From JAVXAG01 sp040307645 (GTDB lineage: Bacteria > Bacillota > Clostridia > Peptostreptococcales > Anaerovoracaceae): a stretch of DNA of 62,101 bases. Below the pieces are notes generated by a model, which was not told the origin of the DNA, searched no databases, and was given only the letters and a program-made list of their open reading frames with translations. Position numbers and translations under genes: made by a program. The stretch covers positions 1-62,101 of the forward strand of contig JAWRJF010000045.1 in the NCBI GenBank assembly GCA_040307645.1. Reading direction: 5' to 3'. Shown in pieces: positions 8,691 to 18,560 of this stretch (the stretch's first letter is position 1; each line of letters starts with the position of its first letter).

Positions 8691-11129
8691 TTACATTTCT
8701 CTAAGGGTTGCGTTAAGTTTTTCTTTTAGGTTTTCTAATACACCTTGGTGTACCTTGGTAACATCTTCATCAGTAAGAGTTTTTTCATTGTGTCTATAAG
8801 TCAAAGTGAATGCTACACTTTTCTTCCCATCTTCAACCTGCTGACCCCTATATACATCGAATAGTTTTACTTCTCTTAAAATTTCAGTACCTGCTTCTTT
8901 AATAATCTTCTCAATACTGCCAACCTCTAGATCTTCTTCAACTAGAAGAGCAATATCTCTTGAAGTGGATGGATATTTTGGCAACTGCCTATAAACTATT
9001 TCTGTATCAGATAGCTCTGTAACTACATTAAACATTAATTCACAGCAATAACATCTAGTACCTATGCCATATTTCTCAGTAACATCAGGATGAACTTCTC
9101 CCATAATACCAAGTTCTATCACTTCACCATTTCTATTTACAACTATTCTTGCACATCTGCCTGGGTGATATACTCCATACTCACTTTCAGCTATAAAATC
9201 AGTATCTTTAATTCCAAGTTTTGATAAAAGTTCAACCACTATGCCTTTTAGCGTAAAGAAATCTTCATCTTTACCGTAAAGGCCTATACACATTGAGTCC
9301 TGTTCATCTGGTAAACCTTCAGGGTCAACTAAATTGCAAAGGAATGTGTTCCCAATTTCAAAAGCTCTAACAGCATCTATATTTCTTGAGTAGTTTCTCC
9401 CTAAAACTTCCAGCATATTAGGTGTCAAAATTGTTCTCATTACAGAATTTTCTTCGCCAAGAGGATTTATAAGCTTAACAAAAGCTCTCTCCCAAGAATC
9501 TTCATCAATTCTTACGTTATCTACACCCTTAGGGCTGACAAAAGAAAATGTTTGTATCTCATTTGCCCCCATTGCACACATTGTATCCCTAGCATGGTCT
9601 CTTAAAGTTCTTTCTCTAGACTGACCAGCCTCACAATTTTCTCTTGGGATTGTAACCGGCATTTTATCATATCCATATAACCTTGCAACTTCTTCAACAA
9701 AGTCTATTTCTTCTAATAAATCCTGTCTAATAGTAGGTGGAGTAACAATCATAAGATCATTTTCACCTTCAACCTTCATCTCAAGGCTTTCAAAAACATT
9801 TACCATAAATTCTCTAGTAACATCTATACCTAAGACATGATTCACACGACTAACCCTTACATTTACAGGCTTTGCCATTTCAATGTTTTTATATACATCT
9901 ACCGAACCTGATACAACAGTTCCTGCGCCAAGAAGTTCAATTAACTTACAAACTCTGTCTGCTGCCACTTCACAAAGATTTGGGTCGATTCCCTTTTCGT
10001 ATCTTGATGAAGCTTCTGTTCTTAGTGTGAGTTTTTTCGAGGTAGCCCTAACACTATCTCCATTAAAGTTTGCAGATTCTAAAATAACAGTATTAGTGTC
10101 CGCAAGTATTTCTGAGTTTAAACCACCCATAACTCCTGCAACTGCAATTGACTTCTCAGAATCTTTAATCATAAGCATATCTTCGGAAAGAGTTCTTTCT
10201 GTACCATCTAATGTTACAAATTTTTCGCCCTCTAATGCTGTATCTACTATGATTTTGCCATCTTTTACATTTCTAATATCAAAAGCATGTAGAGGCTGAC
10301 CATATTCAAGCATTACGTAGTTGGTAATATCTACTATGTTATTGATCGGTCTCATACCTGCATGAATAAGCCTCTTTTGAAGCCACCATGGTGACTGTTG
10401 AATTTTAACATCTTTAATTACTCTTGCAGTATATCTCTTGCATAAATCGGACTTCACTTCAACACTTACATAATCTTCTACACGTCCTTCTGTGTGAGAA
10501 CACACAGTATCAGGATACCTTAATTCTGTTCCAAAGGTTGCTGAAGCTTCCCTTGCCATTCCTATCATAGAAAGACAATCAGGTCTGTTTGGAGTGATTT
10601 CAAAGTCTATCACTGAATCCTTCAAGTCTAAGGCATCTACTAGTTCAGTTCCAACCTGATAGTCTCCCTCCAAAATCCAGATTCCTTCCTTATGTGCAAG
10701 AGGTACAACTTTATCATCAAATCCTAGTTCCCCGGCAGAACATAACATGCCATTAGAAACCACACCTCTAAGTTTTCCTTTTGTAATCTTTGTGCCATTC
10801 TCTTCTTTAGGTTGACCATGAAGAGGGCCTGGAATTCTGCTTCCATGAACTGCAACAGGAACATAGGCACCTTCGAATACATTAGAAGCACCTGTTACTA
10901 TTTGGGTTGGTTCCTCTTGTCCTAAATCTAGCTGACACACTACAAGTTTATCTGCATCAGGGTGTTTCTCAATTTTAATTATTTTTCCAACAAATACTTT
11001 ACTAATATTTTCCCCAAGACTTTCACAAGTTTCTATATTCGAACCTGAAAGAATCATCCTGTCGCAAAACTCTTCTGTATTTACATTTATATCTGTATAA
11101 TCTTTTAACCATTCTAATGAAACTAACAT
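8691..11129 (-). CDS. pheT: Phenylalanyl-tRNA synthetase beta subunit
   Basis: An 812-residue beta subunit of the alpha2-beta2 enzyme that charges tRNA-Phe. In order: an N-terminal tRNA-binding (EMAP/OB) domain (about 40-150), B3/B4 editing domain (about 210-400), B5 (about 405-475), core, and the C-terminal ferredoxin-like anticodon-binding domain (about 715-812). The start at 11129 is set by AGGAGGTG seven bases before ATG and gives the family start MLVSLEWLKDYTD. An upstream in-frame start at 11171 would lie inside pheS. The gap to pheS is 10 bases. Confidence 0.97.
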   Translation of the reverse strand: MLVSLEWLKDYTDINVNTEEFCDRMILSGSNIETCESLGENISKVFVGKIIKIEKHPDADKLVVCQLDLGQEEPTQIVTGASNVFEGAYVPVAVHGSRIPGPLHGQPKEENGTKITKGKLRGVVSNGMLCSAGELGFDDKVVPLAHKEGIWILEGDYQVGTELVDALDLKDSVIDFEITPNRPDCLSMIGMAREASATFGTELRYPDTVCSHTEGRVEDYVSVEVKSDLCKRYTARVIKDVKIQQSPWWLQKRLIHAGMRPINNIVDITNYVMLEYGQPLHAFDIRNVKDGKIIVDTALEGEKFVTLDGTERTLSEDMLMIKDSEKSIAVAGVMGGLNSEILADTNTVILESANFNGDSVRATSKKLTLRTEASSRYEKGIDPNLCEVAADRVCKLIELLGAGTVVSGSVDVYKNIEMAKPVNVRVSRVNHVLGIDVTREFMVNVFESLEMKVEGENDLMIVTPPTIRQDLLEEIDFVEEVARLYGYDKMPVTIPRENCEAGQSRERTLRDHARDTMCAMGANEIQTFSFVSPKGVDNVRIDEDSWERAFVKLINPLGEENSVMRTILTPNMLEVLGRNYSRNIDAVRAFEIGNTFLCNLVDPEGLPDEQDSMCIGLYGKDEDFFTLKGIVVELLSKLGIKDTDFIAESEYGVYHPGRCARIVVNRNGEVIELGIMGEVHPDVTEKYGIGTRCYCCELMFNVVTELSDTEIVYRQLPKYPSTSRDIALLVEEDLEVGSIEKIIKEAGTEILREVKLFDVYRGQQVEDGKKSVAFTLTYRHNEKTLTDEDVTKVHQGVLENLKEKLNATLREM

Positions 11130-11139
11130 TTGGCACCTC

Positions 11140-12162
11140 CTACTTGAATTGATTGATGAATCGCATATCATTTTCGTACATCAATCTTATATCGTCAATT
11201 CCGTATTTTAGCATTGCAATTCTTTCAACGCCCATACCAAATGCAAAGCCTGTATATTTTTCTGTATCAATATTTCCAACTTGCAAAACATGGGGATGAA
11301 CCATTCCGCATCCTAGGATTTCAATCCAGCCACTTCCCTTACATACTCTGCATCCTTTTCCTCCACACTTAAAGCAAGATACATCCATCTCTGCAGAAGG
11401 CTCAGTGAAAGGAAAATGATGTGGTCTGAATTTAGTTCGTACTTCCGACCCAAACATCTGTTTTGCAAAGCTGTCAAGGACACCTTTTAAATCTGCCATT
11501 GTTATTCCCTGGTCTACAACAAGTCCTTCGACTTGGTGGAACATAGGAGAATGAGTAGCATCAGGAGTATCACATCTAAAACATCTTCCCGGAGAAATAA
11601 CCATAATAGGTGGTTTTTCCTTCATCAAAGTTCTTACTTGAACGGGTGATGTCTGTGTTCTCAAAAGTGTATCCTTAGTAATATAAAAAGTATCTGTCAT
11701 ATCCCTTGCAGGATGGTTTGGACCAGCATTTAATGCATCAAAGTTGTTAAAAACAGTTTCAACCTCAGGACCCTCCGCAATTGAAAATCCCATTGATTTA
11801 AATACTCTACTTATTTCTTCTATTGTTACTGTAAGTGGATGTTTTGCTCCTAAAGTAATTTTTTTACCCGGTTCAGTAACATCTATTTTTTCGGCTTTAA
11901 ATTTAGCTTGTTTTGCTTGTTCTTTAACCGCATTAAACTTTTCAGAAAGAAGATTTTCAATCTCTCCTCTAACCTGATTAGCCGCCATACCAAGTGATTT
12001 CTTCTCTTCAGGTGATAATTTACCCATAGAACGAAGAATTTCTGTTAGCTGGCCTTTTTTCCCTAAAACTTTTACTCTTATTTCTTCAGTTTCCGCAATA
12101 GTAGCAGCTTTTGACAACTGCTCTCTAGCTTCCTGCAATATTTTATTTAATTGAGTTTGCAT
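11140..12162 (-). CDS. pheS: Phenylalanyl-tRNA synthetase alpha subunit
   Basis: A 340-residue catalytic alpha subunit. The N-terminal about 90 residues form the coiled-coil tRNA arm. The class II catalytic domain contains HPLTVTIEEI and the motif 2 region, and motif 3 is GFAFGMGVERIAMLKYG. An insert with four cysteines in CFKCGGKGCRVCKGSG may bind zinc, as in some bacterial PheS. The gene starts one base after the RNA methyltransferase gene. No T-box leader is possible between them because there is no room. Confidence 0.97.
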   Translation of the reverse strand: MQTQLNKILQEAREQLSKAATIAETEEIRVKVLGKKGQLTEILRSMGKLSPEEKKSLGMAANQVRGEIENLLSEKFNAVKEQAKQAKFKAEKIDVTEPGKKITLGAKHPLTVTIEEISRVFKSMGFSIAEGPEVETVFNNFDALNAGPNHPARDMTDTFYITKDTLLRTQTSPVQVRTLMKEKPPIMVISPGRCFRCDTPDATHSPMFHQVEGLVVDQGITMADLKGVLDSFAKQMFGSEVRTKFRPHHFPFTEPSAEMDVSCFKCGGKGCRVCKGSGWIEILGCGMVHPHVLQVGNIDTEKYTGFAFGMGVERIAMLKYGIDDIRLMYENDMRFINQFK

Positions 12163-12163
12163 T

Positions 12164-12976
12164 TTATCTAACCTCTCTATTTTTTTTCGTGCTAAAACAT
12201 CTTAGTCGTTCATACATCAAAATACCTGCTGCAACTGATGCATTTAATGACTCAATGTTCCCCTCCATTGGAATTTTTATTTTTATATCAGCTATATCTA
12301 CTAATTCGTCGCTGATTCCGTTTCCCTCGTTTCCAATAACAAGGGCAATCCCTTCTGTAAGGTTCACATTATGATAAAAATCTTTTGCCTTTAAACTTGT
12401 AGCTACAATTTTTAAATGTAACTCAGAAACAAGCTTCACTAATTCCCTACTATTTTCGGCCAAAATAATAGGGACCCTAAAGACTGAACCAGTAGCCGCC
12501 CTAATGACCTTAGGAGAAAAAATGTCCGCTGTTCCCTTTAACGCAACTACACATTTATATCCGGCTGCATCTGCAGTTCTGATTATCGTGCCTATATTGC
12601 CCGGATCTTGAAGTCTATCCAAAACAACAATGCAATCCTTCTCTGAGATGATTGTCTTTAAAGATTCAATATCGTAATGAGGTTTATTCACTATAGCTAT
12701 TATGCCTTGACTAGTTTCGGTTTGGGAAATCATATCAAAAAGCTTTCTTGGCATAGAATAAACCGATGTGTCGCTGTCTATATCAAAATCATCTCTTAAG
12801 ACCACATCTTCTCTCAACATAATAGCATAGATCTTTTTATTGTTCTTTACTGCTTCTTCAAGAAGGTTTTCGCCTTCAATAATGTATTTATCTTCTTTAT
12901 CTCTATATTTTTTACTTTGAAGCTGACAGCAGAGCTTAAATATTCTGTTTTTCGTTGATGTAATCTCTTTAATCAT
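12164..12976 (-). CDS. TrmH/SpoU-family RNA 2'-O-methyltransferase
   Basis: A 270-residue SPOUT methyltransferase. An N-terminal RNA-binding domain (1-100) is followed by the trefoil-knot catalytic domain with three SpoU motifs: DPGNIGTIIRTADAAG, LVIGNEGNGIS and IPMEGNIESLNASVAAGIL. The arginine and asparagine of motif 1 and the closing SLNASVAA are intact, so it should be active. The target nucleotide (23S rRNA or tRNA) cannot be told from sequence. It begins just after the ftsZ terminator and heads the pheST-zapA-mutS2 block. Confidence 0.92.
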   Translation of the reverse strand: MIKEITSTKNRIFKLCCQLQSKKYRDKEDKYIIEGENLLEEAVKNNKKIYAIMLREDVVLRDDFDIDSDTSVYSMPRKLFDMISQTETSQGIIAIVNKPHYDIESLKTIISEKDCIVVLDRLQDPGNIGTIIRTADAAGYKCVVALKGTADIFSPKVIRAATGSVFRVPIILAENSRELVKLVSELHLKIVATSLKAKDFYHNVNLTEGIALVIGNEGNGISDELVDIADIKIKIPMEGNIESLNASVAAGILMYERLRCFSTKKNREVR

Positions 12977-12997
12977 AACTCTTACTTTCTAACGGAA

Positions 12998-13022
12998 AAA
13001 GCCGGTGAAAATTACCGGCTTT
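12998..13022 (-). terminator. Intrinsic terminator after ftsZ
   Basis: Stem AAAGCCGGT / ACCGGCTTT with a 7-base loop, followed on the minus strand by further T residues. It closes the dcw cluster and separates ftsZ from the methyltransferase gene. Confidence 0.85.
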
Positions 13023-13038
13023 CAACTTAACTTAGCTT

Positions 13039-14160
13039 TTATTTTAAAAAATCTGGAATAGCAAATTTAGAATCCAATTCATTTTCACCTTCAGTTTCGT
13101 GGAAAATGTCTGTTAAGTCAACCTCTCTGCCAGTTAAACCTTCTTCTGTTACAACAGGGGTTCCTGTTTCTTCTCTTGCAGATAAATCTCCTTGGGAACC
13201 TTCAAGTCCTTCTCCAAAACCTGTTGCAATCACCGTAATCGCAACTTCATCGTTCATTTCTTCACTTACTGCTGCACCAAATATTAAAATTGCTTCCTTG
13301 TCCGCTTTTTCTTCTACTAAGCTGGCAATTTCATTAACTTCAAGCATTCCCAGATCATATCCACCAGATACATAAAGCAATATAGCCTTAGCTCCTGCAA
13401 TAGTAGTCTCAAGAAGTGGACTTTCAACTGCACTTTTAACTGCCTGGCTAGCTCTTCCTTCGCCACTTCCGTGTCCAACTCCCATATGTGCAATTCCTCT
13501 GTCAGTCATTACCGACTTAACATCCGCAAAGTCTACGTTAATTAGAGCAAAGTCAGAAATTAAATCTGATATACCCTGTACACCTTGCCTTAGCACATCA
13601 TCTGCCATGTCGAAAGCCTCAAGCATAGAAGTATTTTTCTCGCAATTCTCTAATAGCTTATCATTAGGAACAATTACCAAAGAATCCACATACTTCTTAA
13701 GGAAGTTCAAACCTAGATTAGCCTGATCCTTACGTTTCTTTCCTTCGAAAGAAAATGGTTTAGTAACAACTCCTACTGTAAGAATTCCTAAATCCTTAGC
13801 TGCCTTAGCAATAACAGGGGCTGCACCGGTTCCAGTTCCTCCACCCATTCCTGCTGTAATAAAGACCATATCCGATCCTTCAAGCAAACTGGTTATTTCA
13901 TCTATAGTTTCTTCTGCAGCACGCTGACCAACCTCCGGGTTAGCTCCTGCACCTAGTCCTCTTGTTAGTTTTTCGCCTATCTGAACCTTAGTTTCAGCAT
14001 TACATCTATTTAAAGCCTGTTTATCTGTGTTAACCGCAATAAAGCTAACACCTCTTAGATTAGCTTCCATCATTCTGTTTACTGCATTACATCCGCCACC
14101 GCCAACACCGATAACTTTGATTACTGCAGAATTATCTTGAGTAGTCTCAAACTGCAACAT
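13039..14160 (-). CDS. ftsZ: Cell division GTPase FtsZ
   Basis: A 373-residue tubulin homologue that forms the division ring. It shows GVGGGGCNAVNRM near the N-terminus, the tubulin signature GMGGGTGTGAAP (about residue 105), the T7 loop region, a variable linker (about 320-360) and the C-terminal peptide FAIPDFLK, which docks membrane anchors such as FtsA or SepF. The ATG at 14160 is preferred: AAAGGAAGG lies nine bases upstream and the product then starts MLQFE as in relatives. The in-frame ATG at 14181 has no RBS. A 72-base gap separates it from ftsQ. Confidence 0.97.
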   Translation of the reverse strand: MLQFETTQDNSAVIKVIGVGGGGCNAVNRMMEANLRGVSFIAVNTDKQALNRCNAETKVQIGEKLTRGLGAGANPEVGQRAAEETIDEITSLLEGSDMVFITAGMGGGTGTGAAPVIAKAAKDLGILTVGVVTKPFSFEGKKRKDQANLGLNFLKKYVDSLVIVPNDKLLENCEKNTSMLEAFDMADDVLRQGVQGISDLISDFALINVDFADVKSVMTDRGIAHMGVGHGSGEGRASQAVKSAVESPLLETTIAGAKAILLYVSGGYDLGMLEVNEIASLVEEKADKEAILIFGAAVSEEMNDEVAITVIATGFGEGLEGSQGDLSAREETGTPVVTEEGLTGREVDLTDIFHETEGENELDSKFAIPDFLK

Positions 14161-14232
14161 AATTGATTGCCTTCCTTTCATCCCATAATATAATTTATTC
14201 TATCATAAAACTGTGTAAATTGCACCATTTTT

Positions 14233-15036
14233 TTAGTCTAAAGCCGGAGAAAATGATACATAATTATTACTGCCTAAGGTAATAGTTCCTCTCTTAGTAT
14301 CAGATTTGAAAAGTTTATTCAATACCTTCTGTAAATCACCACTTTCTATAGCTGATAACATCTGTTTCGGGGTGCCTTTACAAATGAGGGTATCGTATAT
14401 GTATGCCTTTATCAAAACCTTAGACATAATAATCTTTTTAAAAAATATATCTCCGTCTTCCATTGCCTCTAGCATTTTTAATGTATTGCTTAAAGCAACT
14501 TTTTCTTCTGCATCTACCTGCTCACCAACCTTAAGTTTACTTATAGTCAATCCTTTTAACAATGTAAGCTTAGGCTCTATATCAGTCTTTTTTAAAATTA
14601 CGCCTTCTGCATCTATAACTACATATTGATCTCCATAAGCAAAAGATGCAACCTGTTTTCTCTCTTTCACCTGGATAATCAAGTTGTTTGGGAACTTCCT
14701 TTTTACATCGATTTCAGCAAAATATGGTTCCTCCTTAAGCCTGTCAATAATATCCGATTTATCTATATCAAAAAAAATATTCACGCCTGTTTTTACATTG
14801 GCCATTGTTACTATTTCTTCATCAGAATAGTAATCATTATTTTCAACTGTTATAGTATTTACAGTAAAAAAACTGGAGGAAATAAAGAAATAAAACCCAA
14901 AACAAATTCCCAAAAACACTAAAAATCTAACCAGGTAGTGTTTCTTTTTTCTCTTTTTTCTTTCCCTTGGTCTTTCTTTAAAATCCCCATTAGTTAATAT
15001 TTCTTCATCATTCTGGTATTCGCTCAATTTTTCCAC
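14233..15036 (-). CDS. ftsQ: Cell division protein FtsQ/DivIB
   Basis: A 267-residue bitopic division protein. It has a basic cytoplasmic tail (RPRERKKRKKKH), one transmembrane segment (about 35-57), a POTRA domain starting FTVNTITVENNDYYS, and a beta domain. FtsQ links FtsL and FtsB-type partners to the septal synthase. The start is uncertain: GTG at 15036 overlaps murA by 29 bases, while TTG at 15027 has GGTGG just before it. Either way it is translationally coupled to murA. Confidence 0.88.
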   Translation of the reverse strand: MEKLSEYQNDEEILTNGDFKERPRERKKRKKKHYLVRFLVFLGICFGFYFFISSSFFTVNTITVENNDYYSDEEIVTMANVKTGVNIFFDIDKSDIIDRLKEEPYFAEIDVKRKFPNNLIIQVKERKQVASFAYGDQYVVIDAEGVILKKTDIEPKLTLLKGLTISKLKVGEQVDAEEKVALSNTLKMLEAMEDGDIFFKKIIMSKVLIKAYIYDTLICKGTPKQMLSAIESGDLQKVLNKLFKSDTKRGTITLGSNNYVSFSPALD

Positions 15037-16264
15037 CTAATTTTCTCAAATTTTTATCTATGTTTTCATAACCTCTGAGTATATGATTAATTCCACTAAT
15101 TTCAGTCTCACTATCAGCGGCAAGACCTGCAATTATTAGGGCAGCACCGCCTCTCAAGTCCTGAGCGGAAACGCCTCCTCCATTTAAAAATGGTACTCCT
15201 TTTATTATAGCAGTTTTTTCAAGTATTTCAATATTTGCTCCCATTTTATTTAGTTCTTTTGAATGGGTAAATCTATTCTCGAATATTGTTTCTTCTATAC
15301 TACTTTCTCCCTTTGCAATAGAAAGTAGGGTCATCAGTTGTGGCTGACAATCTGTAGGGAAATCAGGATACGGTCCTGTTTTTACATTAATTCCCCCTAA
15401 CAAAACTTTAGGGGCAGATAATTCAATTCTCATATGGGAGCATCTGATATTGCAACCCATTTTTGTAAGTACATGTAGTACAGAATCAATATGCACCGGA
15501 TTTATTTTTTCGACAATCAGGTGACCCGCTGTAGCGGCAGCTGCCATTAGATATGTTGCTGCCTCTATTCTATCCCCTAAAACCTCATACTCAGTCCCCT
15601 GGAGGTTCTGTGATTTTTCTATTCTGATTATACCCGTTCCTGCACCAGATATTTTGGCGCCACAGTTGTTCAAAAAATTTTGAAGATCAATTATCTCTGG
15701 TTCCTTAGCACAATTCTTTACTGTAATAGTTTCTTCTGTATTTAAACCAGCCAGAATAATATTTTCAGTAGCGCCTACACTTGGAAAAGGTAAATTTATC
15801 TCACAAGGTCCCTTCACCTTACCTTGGAAACTTATAGTTTCTTCATTACCGTCTACCTTGTAGCCCATTTCTCTTAGTGCATATATATGTATGTCGATTG
15901 GTCTTTTGCCTATTTTACACCCTCCGGGTTTACTAATAGATGCCCTACCGCATCTTGAAAGTAATCCACCCATTAAAAAAACAGAAGATCTCATTTCTTT
16001 CATAAGGTCTTCGGGCACCTTGTATTCCATCAGCTGCCTAGTATCTACAACAACTGCCTCATCGTGAACTTCAACATGGCAACCAAGGCTTTTTAGAATT
16101 TTATACATACTCTTTAGATCTGAAATATCAGGACAATTTTTAATTCTATGGATACCAGGCACAGCCACTGTTGCAGCTAAAATAGGGAGTGCACCATTCT
16201 TAGCCCCCCGTGCAACATATGTGCCTCTTATTGGTACTCCACCATATATATGATATTTTTCCAA
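15008..16264 (-). CDS. murA: UDP-N-acetylglucosamine 1-carboxyvinyltransferase MurA
   Basis: A 418-residue EPT-fold enzyme that transfers enolpyruvate from PEP to UDP-GlcNAc, the first committed step of peptidoglycan synthesis. The catalytic cysteine, the target of fosfomycin, is present in KPGGCKIG (residue 116). The substrate-binding KNG is in RGAKNGALPIL. The start is TTG at 16264, eight bases after GGAGGTG. That RBS is paired in a hairpin (16271-16310), so translation may be regulated. It overlaps ftsQ. Confidence 0.96.
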   Translation of the reverse strand: MEKYHIYGGVPIRGTYVARGAKNGALPILAATVAVPGIHRIKNCPDISDLKSMYKILKSLGCHVEVHDEAVVVDTRQLMEYKVPEDLMKEMRSSVFLMGGLLSRCGRASISKPGGCKIGKRPIDIHIYALREMGYKVDGNEETISFQGKVKGPCEINLPFPSVGATENIILAGLNTEETITVKNCAKEPEIIDLQNFLNNCGAKISGAGTGIIRIEKSQNLQGTEYEVLGDRIEAATYLMAAAATAGHLIVEKINPVHIDSVLHVLTKMGCNIRCSHMRIELSAPKVLLGGINVKTGPYPDFPTDCQPQLMTLLSIAKGESSIEETIFENRFTHSKELNKMGANIEILEKTAIIKGVPFLNGGGVSAQDLRGGAALIIAGLAADSETEISGINHILRGYENIDKNLRKLGGKIERIPE

Positions 16265-16270
16265 AATAAA

Positions 16271-16310
16271 AACACCTCCGAAACATATTTCATAGTATGC
16301 CAGAGGTGTA
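16271..16310 (-). promoter_or_regulatory. Hairpin covering the murA ribosome-binding site
   Basis: On the minus strand ACACCTC (16309-16303) can pair with GAGGTGT (16278-16272). The second arm contains the murA Shine-Dalgarno GGAGGTG. The loop is 24 bases and holds a CATA/TATG inner pair. The right arm is followed by TTTTTATTTTGG, so the structure could act as a weak terminator, as an RBS blocker, or both. Confidence 0.55.
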
Positions 16311-16327
16311 TTTTTTGTTCTATATTT

Positions 16328-17422
16328 CTATTTCATAATATTCTTATATATTATATCTGTAGCACTATCCGGCGCACATTCTCTGCTGGCAATACTCATT
16401 TTTTCTAATATGTTTCTATTATTCTTTAACTTCAAAACCTCTTTTATCAATATTTCTGAAGTTAAATCCTTTTCTTCTATCAGTATTGCTCCACCCTTAT
16501 CAGCCACTGCCTTTGCATTGTAATATTGATGATTCCCTGTAACATTCGGAGACGGTATTAAGATAGATGCTTTTCCACACACTGTAGTCTCAGCAACAGA
16601 CAAGGCACCTGCTCTGCTGATAACTAGATCGCAGGCACATAAATAATTATCCATGTCATTTATATATGATAATATTCTTATATTATCTTTTACATCTATG
16701 TTTTTTTCATTGATTTTTTTCTGTATATCATCATAATACTGACTTCCGGTTCCAAATACTAATATAATATCCTTTTGCCCGTTAACTGTTTCCATTAAAT
16801 CAAATGCAACTTCATTAATTTTCTCTGCCCCTTGGCTTCCTCCAAAAGAGAAAACCACAAAAGCTTGGTCACTTATGCCCAGCTTTTTCCTTGCTTCACC
16901 TTTTGTTATATCAAAAAAACTTTGCCTAACAGGATTCCCTGCGTTTACATGTTTTTCTGGTTCTTTAAAGTATTTCCCTCCATCAGGAAATCCTAAGAAT
17001 ACTTTTTCAACATACTTTTCTAAGGTTTTATTAGCCACTCCCGGAAAAGCATTTTGTTCATGAATGTATGTTTTTGCACCATATTTTTTCGCAGCAAACA
17101 TTACGGGTACGCATACAAATCCACCTGTGCCAATAACAACATCTGGTTTAAATTCCTTCATAATTTTTAGAGATTGTCTTATCCCCTTCATTACCGTAAA
17201 ACCAGTGTCGAATATTTTCAATATATTGCTTCGGTCAAACCATTTTGCAGAAACCAGCTTTATATCATAACCCGCTTTTGGAACTATATCTTTTTCCAAA
17301 CCTATTTCGTTTCCAATATACAAAATCTCTGAACTTGGAGACTTTTCCTTTATTTTATCTGCAATGGCAATAGCCGGATAAATATGTCCGCCTGTGCCAC
17401 CGCCTGTTACAATTACTCTCAT
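16328..17422 (-). CDS. murG: Lipid II synthase MurG
   Basis: A 364-residue GT-B glycosyltransferase that adds GlcNAc to lipid I on the inner face of the membrane. The N-terminal glycine loop VTGGGTGGHIYPAIAIA and the second-domain GGSQGAEKIN are typical. ISRAGALSVAE near residue 265 contacts the UDP-sugar. It follows ftsW by 19 bases. Confidence 0.96.
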   Translation of the reverse strand: MRVIVTGGGTGGHIYPAIAIADKIKEKSPSSEILYIGNEIGLEKDIVPKAGYDIKLVSAKWFDRSNILKIFDTGFTVMKGIRQSLKIMKEFKPDVVIGTGGFVCVPVMFAAKKYGAKTYIHEQNAFPGVANKTLEKYVEKVFLGFPDGGKYFKEPEKHVNAGNPVRQSFFDITKGEARKKLGISDQAFVVFSFGGSQGAEKINEVAFDLMETVNGQKDIILVFGTGSQYYDDIQKKINEKNIDVKDNIRILSYINDMDNYLCACDLVISRAGALSVAETTVCGKASILIPSPNVTGNHQYYNAKAVADKGGAILIEEKDLTSEILIKEVLKLKNNRNILEKMSIASRECAPDSATDIIYKNIMK

Positions 17423-17441
17423 TACTACCTCTTTACATAAA

Positions 17442-18560
17442 CTATAGTGGTGACTTTTTTGATATATTTAATAGTATTCCAATTGACCCCATAAACAACA
17501 TTAATGCGTTTCCACCGTAACTGACAAAAGGAAGAGTTACACCTGTAGGAGGCATGGATGATGTTACTACTGCAATATTCAAAATAATTTGGAGTCCCAT
17601 CATTATAGTAATTCCTCCCGAAATAAGCATCCCAAGTTTATCTGGAGCATTCATACAAATATGGAAACACCTCCATAATAGTATTGCATATACAATAAAC
17701 AGTATGGTTATTCCAACAAAGCCCAGTTCTTCCCCAATAATAGCTAAAATAAAGTCATTCTGCGGCTCTGGCAAATAAAGATTTTTCTGTATGCTTTTTC
17801 CTAGTCCTAACCCAAAAAGGCCACCTGTGCCAAGCGCCAGAAGAGACTGTACTACTTGATACCCACTTCCTAATGCATCAGCAAATGGGTCTAAAAAGCT
17901 AAGCAGTCGGTTCATTCTATAACCGCCATCATCAATAAAAATCAATCCTAAAACGCCTGCCACTCCAAGGCCTGCAATTCCAAGAAGATATCTCCATTGT
18001 AATCCTGCAAGAAACATCATGCCCACAATAATTCCACAAACAGTAATAGCGGTGGATAAGTTTGGCTGCATAATAATCAATACGCCATATATCCCTGCAA
18101 TACATAACAATGGGAAAACTCCCTTTGTAAAAGAAAGTATTTTTTTAGGATTACTAGCCAAAAACGAAGCTGTGAAAATTATAGCCGCGATCTTCGCAAT
18201 TTCTCCAGGCATTAGCATAGTAACGCCGACATTTAACCACCTTTTTGCATAATTGACTTCAACACCAAGAGGTGTAAAAAGAAGACCAAGTAAAATAAAA
18301 CTAACCACTAATATTAAAATCGAAAATTTCCTATATACGTGATAGTCAATTTTGCTGCATATCCACATCAAAAAGAAACCCACTATAGAGTATGCCCCTT
18401 GTTTTTTTAGATAGGTGTATGGGGTTCCGGCATCATTAATTGAATTATAGTAACTAGCACTGAAAATCATTACTATCCCAAAGATTACCAGACAAGTTAC
18501 TAATAATACTATAGCAAAATCACCTGTTTTAAGTTTTCTTGTATCTGTTATTTTTGCCAT
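17442..18560 (-). CDS. ftsW: SEDS peptidoglycan polymerase FtsW/SpoVE
   Basis: A 372-residue SEDS-family integral membrane glycosyltransferase with about ten transmembrane helices. Signature parts are NVGVTMLMPGEIAKIA (the catalytic aspartate position of many family members is E here), QPNLSTA, and the late PPTGVTLPFVSYGG. It polymerises lipid II together with a class B penicillin-binding protein. Its place between murD and murG matches spoVE of Bacillus, so it may serve division, spore cortex, or both. It starts directly after the murD stop. Confidence 0.94.
   Translation of the reverse strand: MAKITDTRKLKTGDFAIVLLVTCLVIFGIVMIFSASYYNSINDAGTPYTYLKKQGAYSIVGFFLMWICSKIDYHVYRKFSILILVVSFILLGLLFTPLGVEVNYAKRWLNVGVTMLMPGEIAKIAAIIFTASFLASNPKKILSFTKGVFPLLCIAGIYGVLIIMQPNLSTAITVCGIIVGMMFLAGLQWRYLLGIAGLGVAGVLGLIFIDDGGYRMNRLLSFLDPFADALGSGYQVVQSLLALGTGGLFGLGLGKSIQKNLYLPEPQNDFILAIIGEELGFVGITILFIVYAILLWRCFHICMNAPDKLGMLISGGITIMMGLQIILNIAVVTSSMPPTGVTLPFVSYGGNALMLFMGSIGILLNISKKSPL

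Noticed and set aside
11130..11171. Longer N-terminus for PheT
   Set aside because: It would lie inside pheS and differs from the family start; GGAGG marks the ATG at 11129.
12000..12180. T-box leader before pheS
   Set aside because: The upstream gene ends one base before pheS, leaving no leader.
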